A program made the position numbers and the translations under genes. The notes under the pieces were generated by a model. The model worked only from the letters and a program-made list of their open reading frames with translations, had not been told where the DNA came from and made no database searches. From contig JABLXX010000004.1 in NCBI GenBank assembly GCA_013177825.1, forward strand, positions 253,593-317,592: a DNA stretch of 64,000 bases. The letters are read 5' to 3'. The DNA comes from Syntrophaceae bacterium (GTDB lineage Bacteria > Desulfobacterota > Syntrophia > Syntrophales > PHBD01). Within the stretch, counting starts at the first letter, position 1; each line of letters starts with the position of its first letter. Below, piece after piece: positions 8,451-18,135 of the stretch.

Positions 8451-9257
8451 ATGAGTCACGCGTATGTACACGGTTACGATCCGCTGGAAAACATCCGGCT
8501 TCAGGACCAGGCGTCCACGCTGGTCCATCTGCTCCATTCCGACACCGCCTACCCGGCGGGGAGCCGCGTGCTGGAGGCCGGCTGCGGCGTCGGCGCCCAG
8601 ACGATCACCCTCGCCCGAAACAGCCCCGAGGCCCGGATCACCTCGATCGACATCTCCGAGGCGTCCGTCCGGGAGGCCGAGGAGAAGGTGACTTCGGCGG
8701 GGTTGACGAACGTGACCTTCCGCCGGGCCGACATATTCAGCCTGCCTTTTGAGGCGGAATCCTTCGACCATGTCTTTGTATGCTTCGTCCTGGAGCATCT
8801 GCCGAGGCCCGTCGATGCCCTGCTGGCGCTGAAAAGTCTTCTCCGGACGGGCGGGACGGTCACGGTCATCGAAGGGGACCACGGCTCGACCTTCTTCCAT
8901 CCCGACAGCGAGGCGGCGCACCGGGCGATCCAGTGCCAGGTCGAGCTGCAGCGGCGGGCCGGGGGGAATGCCGACGTGGGAAGGGAGCTGTACCCGCTCC
9001 TGTGCCGGGCTGGTTTCGGCTCTGTCCGCGTATCGCCGCGAATGGTCTACGTCGACTCCAGCCGGCCCCAACTGGTCGAGGGATTCACGAAGAAGACCTT
9101 CACGGCCATGATCGAGGGCGTCAGGGAGTCCGCTCTGAAGGCCGGTCTCGCCGCCCCGCAGGATTTCGACCGGGGTATCGCGGACCTGTACCGGACCGCG
9201 GAATCCGACGGCGTGTTCTGCTACACCTTCTTCAAGGCCTTCGGGGAAAAGACGTGA
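8451..9257 (+). CDS. Class I SAM-dependent methyltransferase
   Basis: This is a 268-residue Rossmann-fold methyltransferase. Motif I is VLEAGCGVGAQTITLA, the acidic loop after strand 2 is SIDISEASVREAE, and motif II is DHVFVCFVLEHLP, followed by the LRTGGTVTVIEGDHGS strand typical of the UbiE/Methyltransf_25 type. The C-terminal 90 residues, after HRAIQCQVELQRRAGG, form a substrate-binding part also seen in methyltransferases acting on small molecules. The frame extends upstream to 8412, but GGAGG at 8442-8446 places the start at the ATG at 8451. The substrate is unknown. A LysE-type exporter follows after 19 bases. Confidence 0.85.
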   Translation: MSHAYVHGYDPLENIRLQDQASTLVHLLHSDTAYPAGSRVLEAGCGVGAQTITLARNSPEARITSIDISEASVREAEEKVTSAGLTNVTFRRADIFSLPFEAESFDHVFVCFVLEHLPRPVDALLALKSLLRTGGTVTVIEGDHGSTFFHPDSEAAHRAIQCQVELQRRAGGNADVGRELYPLLCRAGFGSVRVSPRMVYVDSSRPQLVEGFTKKTFTAMIEGVRESALKAGLAAPQDFDRGIADLYRTAESDGVFCYTFFKAFGEKT

Positions 9258-9276
9258 GCGCCCGCCGGGGGCCGCC

Positions 9277-9894
9277 ATGACGGTGTGGGCCTACCTGATC
9301 CAGGGGATCGGCCTGGGCTTCGCCGCTGCGGTGCAGCCGGGGCCGTTCCAGACCTATCTTATCTCACGGACCCTCTCCCGGGGGTGGCGCCGCACGCTTC
9401 CGGCGGCCCTGGCGCCGCTGGTCAGCGACGGCCCCATCATCGTCCTGTGCCTCTTCGTCCTGAGCCGGGTGCCCCTCTGGTTCCAGCGTTTCCTGTATCT
9501 CGCCGGCGGCCTGTTCGTCCTCTATCTCGCATACGGCGCCTTCAGGGCCTGGCGGACATTCGAGGGCGTACCTGCCACGGACGAAAAGGCGGCGAAACAG
9601 ACCGTCCTGCACGCCGCCCTGATGAACGCCGCCAATCCCAGTCCATATCTCTACTGGAGCCTCGTGACGGGACCGATCCTCCTGAACGGATGGCGCACCG
9701 CCCCGGCCGATGGGATCGTCTTTCTCGCCGGCTTCTATGCCGCCATCATCCTCAGCCTGGCGGGGATCATCCTCCTGTTCGGCACCGCCCGGAGACTTGG
9801 GCCGAAGGTGAACCGCGCCATGATCGGTGTCTCCGCCCTCACCCTGGCCGGCTTCGGCCTGTTCCAGCTCTGGCTCGGCCTGTGGGGGAGATGA
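9277..9894 (+). CDS. LysE/RhtB family amino acid exporter
   Basis: This is a 205-residue membrane protein with six predicted helices. It has the family's N-terminal signature: a glycine-rich first helix followed by AAVQPGPFQTYLISRTLSRGWRR, where a small-x-x-PGP motif is usual. It also has a conserved ALMNAANPSPYLYWS segment in the fourth helix (family N-P-K-xxxF). Members export lysine, threonine, homoserine or other small polar molecules. It may be co-transcribed with the upstream methyltransferase. The following gene is on the opposite strand and ends 25 bases away. Confidence 0.85.
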   Translation: MTVWAYLIQGIGLGFAAAVQPGPFQTYLISRTLSRGWRRTLPAALAPLVSDGPIIVLCLFVLSRVPLWFQRFLYLAGGLFVLYLAYGAFRAWRTFEGVPATDEKAAKQTVLHAALMNAANPSPYLYWSLVTGPILLNGWRTAPADGIVFLAGFYAAIILSLAGIILLFGTARRLGPKVNRAMIGVSALTLAGFGLFQLWLGLWGR

Positions 9895-9919
9895 ACCGGC
9901 TGGTGATCCGACTGTGGCG

Positions 9920-10366
9920 CTATCGTTCCCCGAGCCCTTCGATATCCGCCAGATCCCTGACTCGTCCCGTTGCCCGCTTGTTGACGACAAACTGTTCCCG
10001 CCCGATGAATGCGACGGGGATGTCCCCGTACCTTCCGGAGACCCGCCCCGCCCATGCCTCGTCCCATGAAACGCCGGTCAGTGAGGTGATCAGATCAATG
10101 CGGACAGGGGGAATGCCGAGTTGCACGGTCCGTTCGGGGTGCTCGAAATCGCTCTCCGAAAGACCCAGCGATCCGAAGCCGAAGGCCTCAAGGGCGGCCA
10201 GGATCCGCCGGGCATTGGCGGACTCAGCCTTGACGAGAAGATCCAGATCTCCGGTGAAGCGGGGAACACCGTGAAATGCCAGGGCGTAGCCCCCCACGAT
10301 GAGATACTCAACGCAGTGGGCGTTGAACAGTGCGAGCAACTCTTTGAAGTCGGGCTGTGTTTCCAT
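9920..10366 (-). CDS. Minimal nucleotidyltransferase of a putative toxin-antitoxin-like pair
   Basis: This is a 148-residue protein with the nucleotidyltransferase fold of the DUF6036/MNT-AbiEii group. The glycine motif is VEYLIVGGYALAFHGVPR and the metal-binding Asp pair is TGDLDLLV, followed by a third strand region (PVRIDLITSLTG) carrying the later Asp. The start was set at the ATG at 10366 (AGG about eight bases upstream); an ATG at 10387 is in frame but lacks a good ribosome site. It overlaps the 3' end of the small gene 10308-10496 by 59 bases. The two-gene order (small R/E-rich protein, then nucleotidyltransferase) recurs in many bacteria and resembles a type II or type IV toxin-antitoxin unit. 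Biochemical activity is unproven for this branch. Confidence 0.78.
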   Translation of the reverse strand: METQPDFKELLALFNAHCVEYLIVGGYALAFHGVPRFTGDLDLLVKAESANARRILAALEAFGFGSLGLSESDFEHPERTVQLGIPPVRIDLITSLTGVSWDEAWAGRVSGRYGDIPVAFIGREQFVVNKRATGRVRDLADIEGLGER

Positions 10367-10496
10367 GCTGTTGCCTGCGGAGTTCATCGACGGCGGCGAT
10401 CCGTTCCTCCGGCGTCCTGCTCAACCAGTAGGACAGGTCGTCCCGGAGGCAGTCGCTCTTCTGAAAGGATCCTTTTTTTACGACTTTTTCAATCAT
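10308..10496 (-). CDS. Small partner protein of the nucleotidyltransferase (antitoxin-like)
   Basis: This is a 62-residue protein. After a basic start (MIEKVVKKGSF) it has the motif YWLSRTPEERIAAVDELRRQ and ends in RLQRVARTV. The YW-x-S-x-x-P-E-E-R-x-x-x-x-x-x-x-R-R-Q pattern followed by a basic tail is the usual form of the small protein encoded directly upstream of this kind of nucleotidyltransferase. It overlaps the nucleotidyltransferase gene by 59 bases, so translation is probably coupled. It may act as an antitoxin or target adaptor; that role is inferred from gene order only. Confidence 0.62.
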   Translation of the reverse strand: MIEKVVKKGSFQKSDCLRDDLSYWLSRTPEERIAAVDELRRQQHGNTARLQRVARTVQRPLR

Positions 10497-10877
10497 GCAC
10501 GGACTTTAGCACACATCGGCGGGATTGCGCCAGTTTGATGCATGGCAATGGGCGATTAAGAAGAGGAACGAATCCTGCGGGCATGGCGTCCCGATCCATT
10601 TCCCCGCTGCCTGCCGTGCCAGGAACGGTCCGTTTTCAAAATTGGTCTGAATGCAGGGTGCAGGTCAGGGAGACGGTTCGGGCAAGCGAAGCCCGTCCAG
10701 ATCAACCTTCTCCCGGATCACCTGATGTCCGATACCTACACATTCCTGCCAATCGCTAACAGAACTTCCGGCATTGCGATCTTCCCCGTTGGTGTTAAAA
10801 ATCCTCCCCGAACGTTGTCCACCTGCCTGCGGAAACCGGTTCGTGAAAGACCTCTTTCCCCCCGGTCATGATGATTC

Positions 10878-10894
10878 CCGCGGAGTGTCCGCGG
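10878..10894. repeat. Perfect 7-bp palindrome with 3-base loop
   Basis: CCGCGGA at 10878-10884 and TCCGCGG at 10888-10894 are exact reverse complements separated by GTG. The site lies about 180 bases upstream of the lactate permease start. It may be a protein-binding site or an RNA hairpin. Confidence 0.5.
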
Positions 10895-11016
10895 TCCCGG
10901 CCGGGAGAAATCCGGATATGGTGATCCCGGGTGCTGCCCCGATGCCTTCATGGCCTGTCCGGTCGGATCCATTCCCGAGCTTTCACGAACAAGAATGTTT
11001 GAAAAAATAGTCCGTC

Positions 11017-11036
11017 CGCGGGGCGATGTCCCCGCG
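11017..11036 (+). repeat. Perfect 7-bp hairpin in the lactate permease leader
   Basis: CGCGGGG at 11017-11023 pairs exactly with CCCCGCG at 11030-11036 around a six-base loop. It ends 38 bases before the ATG at 11075. No T-run follows, so it is not a simple terminator; it may stabilise the mRNA or act as an operator. Confidence 0.5.
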
Positions 11037-11074
11037 CTCATCGATAATCAAGAAAGGAGTGTCAAGAAGAGATC

Positions 11075-12856
<1,782 letters not shown>

Positions 12857-12975
12857 CTCGGGGCCTGTGCGTTGATTCATCTCCGCGCAACCCTGCAAAA
12901 AGATGAGTCGGGCGCCGGGAACCGGATCGGCAAAAGAAGACAGGACCGAAACATTCATTCATGGAGAAAGAAAAT

Positions 12976-14373
12976 ATGGTCGAGGATTCCGTGATCGCCC
13001 AGTTGAAGGGCACCGTAGGCGAATCGAATGTCCTGAAGGACAGGGCCGACCTCGTTACGTACAGCTACGATGCCACACCCGATCAGCCGAGCCGGATGCC
13101 CGACGTGATTGTGCTGCCGGCGACCACCGCGGAAGTCCGGAACATTGTCCTGATCGCCAGGAACAGCGGGCTGGCCGTCTATCCCCGCGGGGCGGGCACC
13201 AATCTCAGCGGGGGAACCATTCCGATCCAGGGCGGCATCGTCCTGTCGTTCCAGAGGATGGACCGGATCCTGGAAGTGGACCCGGAGAACCTGACGGCCA
13301 CGGTGCAGGCGGGCGTGGTCATCCAGGCCCTCAACGACGCCGTGGCGCCGTACGGGCTGATGTACCCTCCCGACCCGGGGACGGTGACGACGGCGACCAT
13401 GGGGGGATCCGTCGCGGAATGCGCGGGAGGACTGCGCGGGCTGAAATACGGTGTGACCAAACATTATATCCTGGGGATGGAGGTCGTCCTGGCCTCGGGA
13501 GAAATCTTCAAGTTCGGCGGGAAGACGGTGAAAAACGTCACCGCCTACGATTTCGCCTCCCTCTTTGTAGGCTCCGAAGGCACCCTGGGGATCATCACCC
13601 AAATCACCGTCAAGCTCGTCCCGCCTCCCAAATGCCGGAAGGCCATGCTGGCGACGTTTCAGCGGCTCGAAGACGCCGGAAACACGGTGACGGGCATCAT
13701 CAAGGCCCACATCATCCCCGCCACGCTGGAAATCATGGACCGGGTGACCATTCAGACCGTCGAGAGCTACGCGAAGGTCGGATTGCCGACGGATGCGGAA
13801 GCGCTTCTCCTGATCGAGGTCGACGGTGGATCCCAGGACCTGGTGGATGCGGAAGCGGAGGCCGTGCTGAAGGTGATCGGTGAGCACGGAGGGAAGGTCC
13901 GGCTCGCCCAGTCGGAGATGGAGAGAGACCGGATCTGGACGGCCCGGAGGGCCGCCCTTCCCGCATTGGCGCAGGTCAGTCCCACGACCATCCTGGAAGA
14001 CGCCACGGTGCCCAGGAACTGCATTGCCGACATGCTCATTGCCGTTCAGGACATCGCCCGCCGGTATCGCCTCCGGATCGGGACATTCGGGCATGCAGGC
14101 GACGGGAATCTTCATCCCACCATTCTGACGGACGTGCGAAACGGGGAGGAAATGGAACGGGTCCACCGGGCCGTGGACGAAATTTTCTCCACGGCCCTCC
14201 GGCTCGGCGGAACCCTTTCCGGCGAGCACGGGATCGGGCTGGCCAAGATGAAATACCTCGGGGACGAGCTGAACGGCAGCGGGATCAACCTGATGCGCCG
14301 CCTGAAGGATGCCCTGGATCCCGATTCCATCCTGAATCCGGCCAAAATGGTGCCTTTGAAAAGGAATCCCTGA
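12976..14373 (+). CDS. FAD-linked (D-)lactate/glycolate dehydrogenase subunit, GlcD-like
   Basis: This is a flavoprotein of about 465 residues in the vanillyl-alcohol oxidase family. The N-terminal FAD-binding domain carries PRGAGTNLSGGTIP and the later MGGSVAECAGGLRGLKYG, and a GTLGIITQITVKLVP stretch closes the domain. The C-terminal FAD-oxidase domain has GHAGDGNLHPT and the terminal SGEHGIG motif with the conserved histidines. It oxidises a 2-hydroxy acid to the 2-oxo acid. An ATG at 12961 is in frame but lacks a ribosome site; GGAG at 12963-12966 favours the ATG at 12976. It is followed one base later by the iron-sulfur subunit. With the lactate permease upstream, lactate is the likely substrate. 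Confidence 0.9.
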   Translation: MVEDSVIAQLKGTVGESNVLKDRADLVTYSYDATPDQPSRMPDVIVLPATTAEVRNIVLIARNSGLAVYPRGAGTNLSGGTIPIQGGIVLSFQRMDRILEVDPENLTATVQAGVVIQALNDAVAPYGLMYPPDPGTVTTATMGGSVAECAGGLRGLKYGVTKHYILGMEVVLASGEIFKFGGKTVKNVTAYDFASLFVGSEGTLGIITQITVKLVPPPKCRKAMLATFQRLEDAGNTVTGIIKAHIIPATLEIMDRVTIQTVESYAKVGLPTDAEALLLIEVDGGSQDLVDAEAEAVLKVIGEHGGKVRLAQSEMERDRIWTARRAALPALAQVSPTTILEDATVPRNCIADMLIAVQDIARRYRLRIGTFGHAGDGNLHPTILTDVRNGEEMERVHRAVDEIFSTALRLGGTLSGEHGIGLAKMKYLGDELNGSGINLMRRLKDALDPDSILNPAKMVPLKRNP

Positions 14374-14374
14374 G

Positions 14375-15658
14375 ATGAAGACGGCCCTCTACGACTCCCT
14401 GGACGGCGTGGCCGACGCCCTCGCAAAGTGCATGAAATGCGGCAACTGCATGGCCGTCTGTCCCGTGTATCCAGCGGAAAAACGGGAATCTTCCTATGCC
14501 CGGGGGAAACTTGCCATCGCCGAGGCGGTCCTCAGGGGCGATCTCCGTCTCGATGACGGGAGCGTCCAGGAGAAGCTCTTCAACTGCCTTGTCTGCACCT
14601 CCTGCATGCAGAACTGCCCCTGCGGCGTGGACGTAGGGGGGATTGTGATCGCCCTCCGGGCCGCCCTGGCCAGGGAGAAGGGCCTCCACGCGGTCAAGCG
14701 CGTGATTTTCCGGACCCTGAGAAATCAGACTCTCTTCAACCGGCTGATGAAGACCGGGGCCTCTCTGCAGAGACTGGGCCTGCGCAGGATTCCCGGAGAC
14801 GCCGGGTACGAGCTCCGCTTCAACATCGGGCTTCTGACGAAACGGATCTTTCCCGGCCTGGCCGCCACGCCTTTTCGCGAGCAGGCGCCGGAGCGGATCT
14901 CCTTCCATAAACCAGGAGCGACCGCCGCCTTTTTCACCGGGTGCACCTTCAACTACATTTTTCCCGGTGTTGCCTGGGACGTGGTCAAGGTGCTGAACGC
15001 CAACGACGTGGAGGTTCTCGTTCCCGGGGGCCAACAGTGCTGCGGCATCGCCCTGCTCGCCCACGGCGACGTGGAAGGGGCAAGGGACCTGGCACGGAAA
15101 AACCTCGACGCCATGGAGACCTGCGGAGCCGCTCAGATCGTTACGGCCTGCGGATCCTGCGGCGAGTCCTGGCAGCACGGCTTCCTGAAGATCCTGGCGG
15201 ACGACCCGGTCTACGGCCCCAAGGCGGCCTTCTGGCAGAGCCGCACCTTCGATATTTCCACCTTTTTGACGGCCGTCGTTCCGTTCCGGCAACCGGAAGG
15301 GCGCATGGAGGAGACTGTCACATACCATGATTCGTGCCACATGAAGAAAGTCATGAAGGTCTTCACGGAGCCCCGGATCCTCCTGCAGTCGATTCCCGGC
15401 GTCACGCTGAAAGAAATGACCAGGCCGGACGCCTGCTGCGGAAGCGGCGGCTCCTACACGATCACACATCCGGAGACGTCCGCCGGGATCACCGGCCGGA
15501 AGATAGAGGATATTCTCAACACGGGTGCCGGCAGGGTCGTCACGGGATGTCCCGGCTGCATGATGCAGCTGTCCGAGGGGCTCGCCCGGGCAAGACGGCC
15601 GATGGTCGCCGGTCATTACATATCGCTGCTGGCCCGAGCCTATGGTGAAAATTTCTGA
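14375..15658 (+). CDS. Iron-sulfur (CCG-domain) subunit, GlcF-like
   Basis: This is a 427-residue protein with two N-terminal 4Fe-4S ferredoxin clusters (Cys19/22/25/29 and Cys71/74/77/81). Two CCG domains follow, visible as QQCCGIALLAHG and DACCGSGGSYTI, plus the upstream Cys-rich GSCGESW motif. This matches GlcF of glycolate oxidase and the Fe-S subunits of bacterial lactate dehydrogenases, which pass electrons from the flavoprotein to quinone or an electron-transfer flavoprotein. It begins one base after the GlcD-like gene and is the last gene of the lactate unit. Confidence 0.9.
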   Translation: MKTALYDSLDGVADALAKCMKCGNCMAVCPVYPAEKRESSYARGKLAIAEAVLRGDLRLDDGSVQEKLFNCLVCTSCMQNCPCGVDVGGIVIALRAALAREKGLHAVKRVIFRTLRNQTLFNRLMKTGASLQRLGLRRIPGDAGYELRFNIGLLTKRIFPGLAATPFREQAPERISFHKPGATAAFFTGCTFNYIFPGVAWDVVKVLNANDVEVLVPGGQQCCGIALLAHGDVEGARDLARKNLDAMETCGAAQIVTACGSCGESWQHGFLKILADDPVYGPKAAFWQSRTFDISTFLTAVVPFRQPEGRMEETVTYHDSCHMKKVMKVFTEPRILLQSIPGVTLKEMTRPDACCGSGGSYTITHPETSAGITGRKIEDILNTGAGRVVTGCPGCMMQLSEGLARARRPMVAGHYISLLARAYGENF

Positions 15659-15764
15659 GAGCGGACAGTGGAGAGCGAAATCAGTGCAATAGCGATGCGG
15701 AAAAAGGATTCCTGAAGAAGTGCCTCTCCCCCTTCCCGTAATCCATCGGGTCGGGATTTCTTCG

Positions 15765-15804
15765 ATCCGGCGTCGGGCAACCCCTGGCGCCGGATTGTCT
15801 TTGT
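15765..15804 (+). terminator. Possible terminator of the lactate operon
   Basis: ATCCGGCG at 15765-15772 pairs exactly with CGCCGGAT at 15788-15795 around a 15-base loop and is followed by the T-rich TGTCTTTGTG. It lies about 105 bases after the GlcF-like stop. The T-run is interrupted, so the call is moderate. Confidence 0.4.
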
Positions 15805-15919
15805 GAGGAACCCCGTTGCAATCGCCGGGCTGACAGGCTATGCATCGGCATGCGAATCTGAACCTTCTGCTGCGGATCGGAAAATGGAACGGCATTCATC
15901 GTTATCGTGCAGGGACATA

Positions 15920-16275
15920 GTGAGAATTCTGATTCTCGCCGCATCTCTGCTGATGGTCTCTGTTTCCCATGCTGGAGAACCGCCTCTCGCAGCCCGGGCG
16001 GAGATCGAGCATCTTTTCTCCTATCTGGAGACTTCCGGCTGCGATTTCTACCGGAACGGCTCCCGGTACGACAGCAGGGAGGCGGCGGCGCAAAGCATCA
16101 GTATCTCCTCGAAAAAGGCATGGTTTCATCCGCAGAGGAGTTCATTGAGCGGGCCGCTGCGAAAAGCAGTTCCAGCGGGAAGCCTTATCAGGTTCGCTGC
16201 GGCGGGGGGAAGATCACGGAGAGCGGCCCGTGGCTCCGGGCGGAGCTCATGAAATACCGAAAATCGCGAAAGTGA
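15920..16275 (+). pseudogene. DUF5329-like exported protein, frameshifted
   Basis: Two overlapping frames together spell one DUF5329-type protein. The first half starts at GTG 15920 (AGGG five bases upstream) with the signal peptide MRILILAASLLMVSVSHA, then GEPPLAARAEIEHLFSYLETSGCDFYRNG and DSREAAA. The second half is in another frame: HQYLLEKGMVSSAEEFIERAA, then SSSSGKPYQVRCGG and PWLRAELMKYR, to the stop at 16275. The switch falls near 16080-16100, in or just after a GCGGCGGCG run, and fits loss of one base. It is either a true recent frameshift or a sequencing/assembly error in a short repeat. An intact protein would be about 118 residues and periplasmic, of unknown function. Confidence 0.72.
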
Positions 16276-16338
16276 CCCGGAAGATTTCATATCGTTTGCG
16301 ATCCCGGTGGCGGCGCCTGTCTATCGGCTGGAGAAAGC

Positions 16339-17106
16339 ATGTTTCTTGACCGGAAAATCGTTGTGGTCATGCCGGCCTACAACGCGGCGAAGACCCTGAA
16401 AAAGACTTACGAAGAGGTGATGGCCCAGGGGATCGTGGATCTCGTGATCCTGGTGGATGACGCCAGCCGTGACGAAACGGCGGAAATCGCATCCGCCCTG
16501 CCGAAAACGAAGGTCTTCGTCCATGGCGAGAACCGCGGTTACGGGGCGAACCAGAAGACCTGCTACCGTCTGGCGCTGGCGGAGGGGGCGGACATTGTCA
16601 TCATGGTCCACCCGGATTACCAGTACACGCCGAAGCTCATCCCCGCCATGGCGTCCATGATCGCCGGCGGCCTTTATTCCTGCGTCCTGGGGTCCAGGAT
16701 CCTGGGAGGATACGCGCTCACGGGCGGCATGCCCCTGTGGAAGTACGCCGCCAACCGTTTTCTGACGCTGGTGGAGAATTTCCTGATTGGAGCCAAGCTG
16801 TCCGAATACCACACGGGTTATCGGGCGTTTTCCCGGGAGCTCCTGGAGAGGCTCCCCCTGGAGGAGAATTCGGACGATTTCGTCTTCGACAACCAGATGC
16901 TGGCCCAGGTCGTCTGGTTCGGCTACATCGTCGCCGAGGTGAGCTGCCCCACCCGATATTTTGCCGAGGCGTCGTCCATCAACTTCAGCCGCAGCCTGCA
17001 GTACGGATTCGGATGTCTCCGCACGGCGGTGCAATTCCGCCTCGCCGCATGGGGCTTTTTGTCCTCGAGACTGTTTCCGGAGAAACCCGGCCGAAACGGA
17101 AGATAG
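16339..17106 (+). CDS. Family 2 glycosyltransferase (DPM1/polyprenyl-phosphate type)
   Basis: This is a 255-residue cytoplasmic GT-A glycosyltransferase. The nucleotide-binding strand is VVVMPAYNAAKTL, the VDDASRDET motif follows, and the metal-binding Asp lies in IVIMVHPDYQ (an HPD instead of DxD). The segment TGYRAFSRELLERLPLEENSDDFVFDNQML is typical of GT2 enzymes that put sugars on polyprenyl phosphate or cell-surface glycans. There are no C-terminal membrane helices. GGAG stands before the ATG. The sugar donor and acceptor are not predictable. Confidence 0.84.
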   Translation: MFLDRKIVVVMPAYNAAKTLKKTYEEVMAQGIVDLVILVDDASRDETAEIASALPKTKVFVHGENRGYGANQKTCYRLALAEGADIVIMVHPDYQYTPKLIPAMASMIAGGLYSCVLGSRILGGYALTGGMPLWKYAANRFLTLVENFLIGAKLSEYHTGYRAFSRELLERLPLEENSDDFVFDNQMLAQVVWFGYIVAEVSCPTRYFAEASSINFSRSLQYGFGCLRTAVQFRLAAWGFLSSRLFPEKPGRNGR

Positions 17107-17209
17107 GCGGCGTCCGCGCTCCTGACGGCCCGCAGGGCGGGGAGGCGATCGAGCGCAGGCCTGCCGACCGTGCCGGAAGCCGTCGATCCTGACAACCGGA
17201 GGTGATTCC

Positions 17210-18121
17210 ATGCCCGTTCCATCTTTGCAGAAATCGTTTTCTTTCAAGAAGATCGACGCCTTTGCCACGGCGACATCGGAGGGGAACCCCGCCGGGGCGG
17301 TCTACCTGAATGCGCCGGCCGAGATGACGGCCGATGAAATGCAAAGAATCGCCCGGGAGCTGAAGGGATTCGTTTCCGAAGTCGGGTACGTCTGGAAAAT
17401 CGACGATGGCGTGTACGGATTGAAGTATTATTCGTCGGAGCGCGAAGTCGCGTTCTGCGGTCATGCGACGATCGGCATTGCATACGATCTGATCGGGAAT
17501 GACCCAGCTTTGCTTGCTCGGGAAACCATCCGAATCGTCAACAACATGGGGACGCTGACGGTGGAGAACAGGATCGAGGGGGAAAACGCCGTGTTCGTTG
17601 CAGCTCCCGAGCCCGTCTATGCGAACACCCGGATCGATGATGGCGGTTTTGCCGAGGCCGCGGGCATCGATCCGGTCGACCTGGATCGTGAAAAGCCGAT
17701 ATCCGTTGTCAATGCGGGCCTTGAGACGCTGATCGTTCCGATCCGGCGGCTGGAGACGGTGCTTGGGATGTCTCCCCGTCTGAAAGAGCTGAAATCCTAC
17801 TGCGAAGCGCACTCCGTCGACATCGTCACCGTGTACTCCTGTGAGACGGCGGACAAGGCGAATGCCTTCCGGACGAGGGTGTTTGCGCCTACCTTCGGGT
17901 ATCTCGAAGACCCCGCGACAGGGTCCGGGAATGCGGCCTTCGGCTGCTATCTCCTGAAGAACGGATATTGGGACGGATCGTCCATCCGCCTGGAGCAGAA
18001 CGGCGATTTCGCCAGGCCGAACATCGTCCGGCTGCTGGCCCGGGACGACGGCGGCGGCATGCGCGTCTGGTTCGGCGGTGGAGCCATCGTTCGGATCCGG
18101 GGTGAGTACTTTCTGGAGTAG
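17210..18121 (+). CDS. PhzF family isomerase/epimerase-like protein
   Basis: This is a 303-residue protein with the two-lobed diaminopimelate-epimerase fold of PhzF. It opens with KIDAFATATSEGNPAGAV, carries the presumed catalytic Glu in GFVSEVGYVW, and has the second-lobe signature EDPATGSGNAAFGCYLL. PhzF itself isomerises a phenazine precursor. No phenazine genes are nearby, so the substrate here is unknown. A near-perfect GGAGGTGA precedes the ATG. It is convergent with the TPR gene, whose stop lies only 14 bases downstream. Confidence 0.87.
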   Translation: MPVPSLQKSFSFKKIDAFATATSEGNPAGAVYLNAPAEMTADEMQRIARELKGFVSEVGYVWKIDDGVYGLKYYSSEREVAFCGHATIGIAYDLIGNDPALLARETIRIVNNMGTLTVENRIEGENAVFVAAPEPVYANTRIDDGGFAEAAGIDPVDLDREKPISVVNAGLETLIVPIRRLETVLGMSPRLKELKSYCEAHSVDIVTVYSCETADKANAFRTRVFAPTFGYLEDPATGSGNAAFGCYLLKNGYWDGSSIRLEQNGDFARPNIVRLLARDDGGGMRVWFGGGAIVRIRGEYFLE

Positions 18122-18135
18122 AGACGAACGGATCG

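Larger units (their letters stand above)
10497..11074. other. Intergenic region upstream of the lactate permease gene
   Basis: This is a 578-base stretch without a convincing gene. Short open frames on either strand show no recognisable composition or ribosome site. It contains two perfect hairpins (10878-10894 and 11017-11036), described separately. A ribosome-binding purine run precedes the lactate permease ATG at 11075. I could not fix a sigma70 promoter with both boxes. The length and the hairpins suggest a regulated leader for the lactate operon. Confidence 0.5.

Noticed and set aside
10736..11041. A 101-codon minus-strand frame in the lactate leader
   Set aside because: It has no ribosome site, no motif and an atypical composition; it overlaps the hairpins of the leader.
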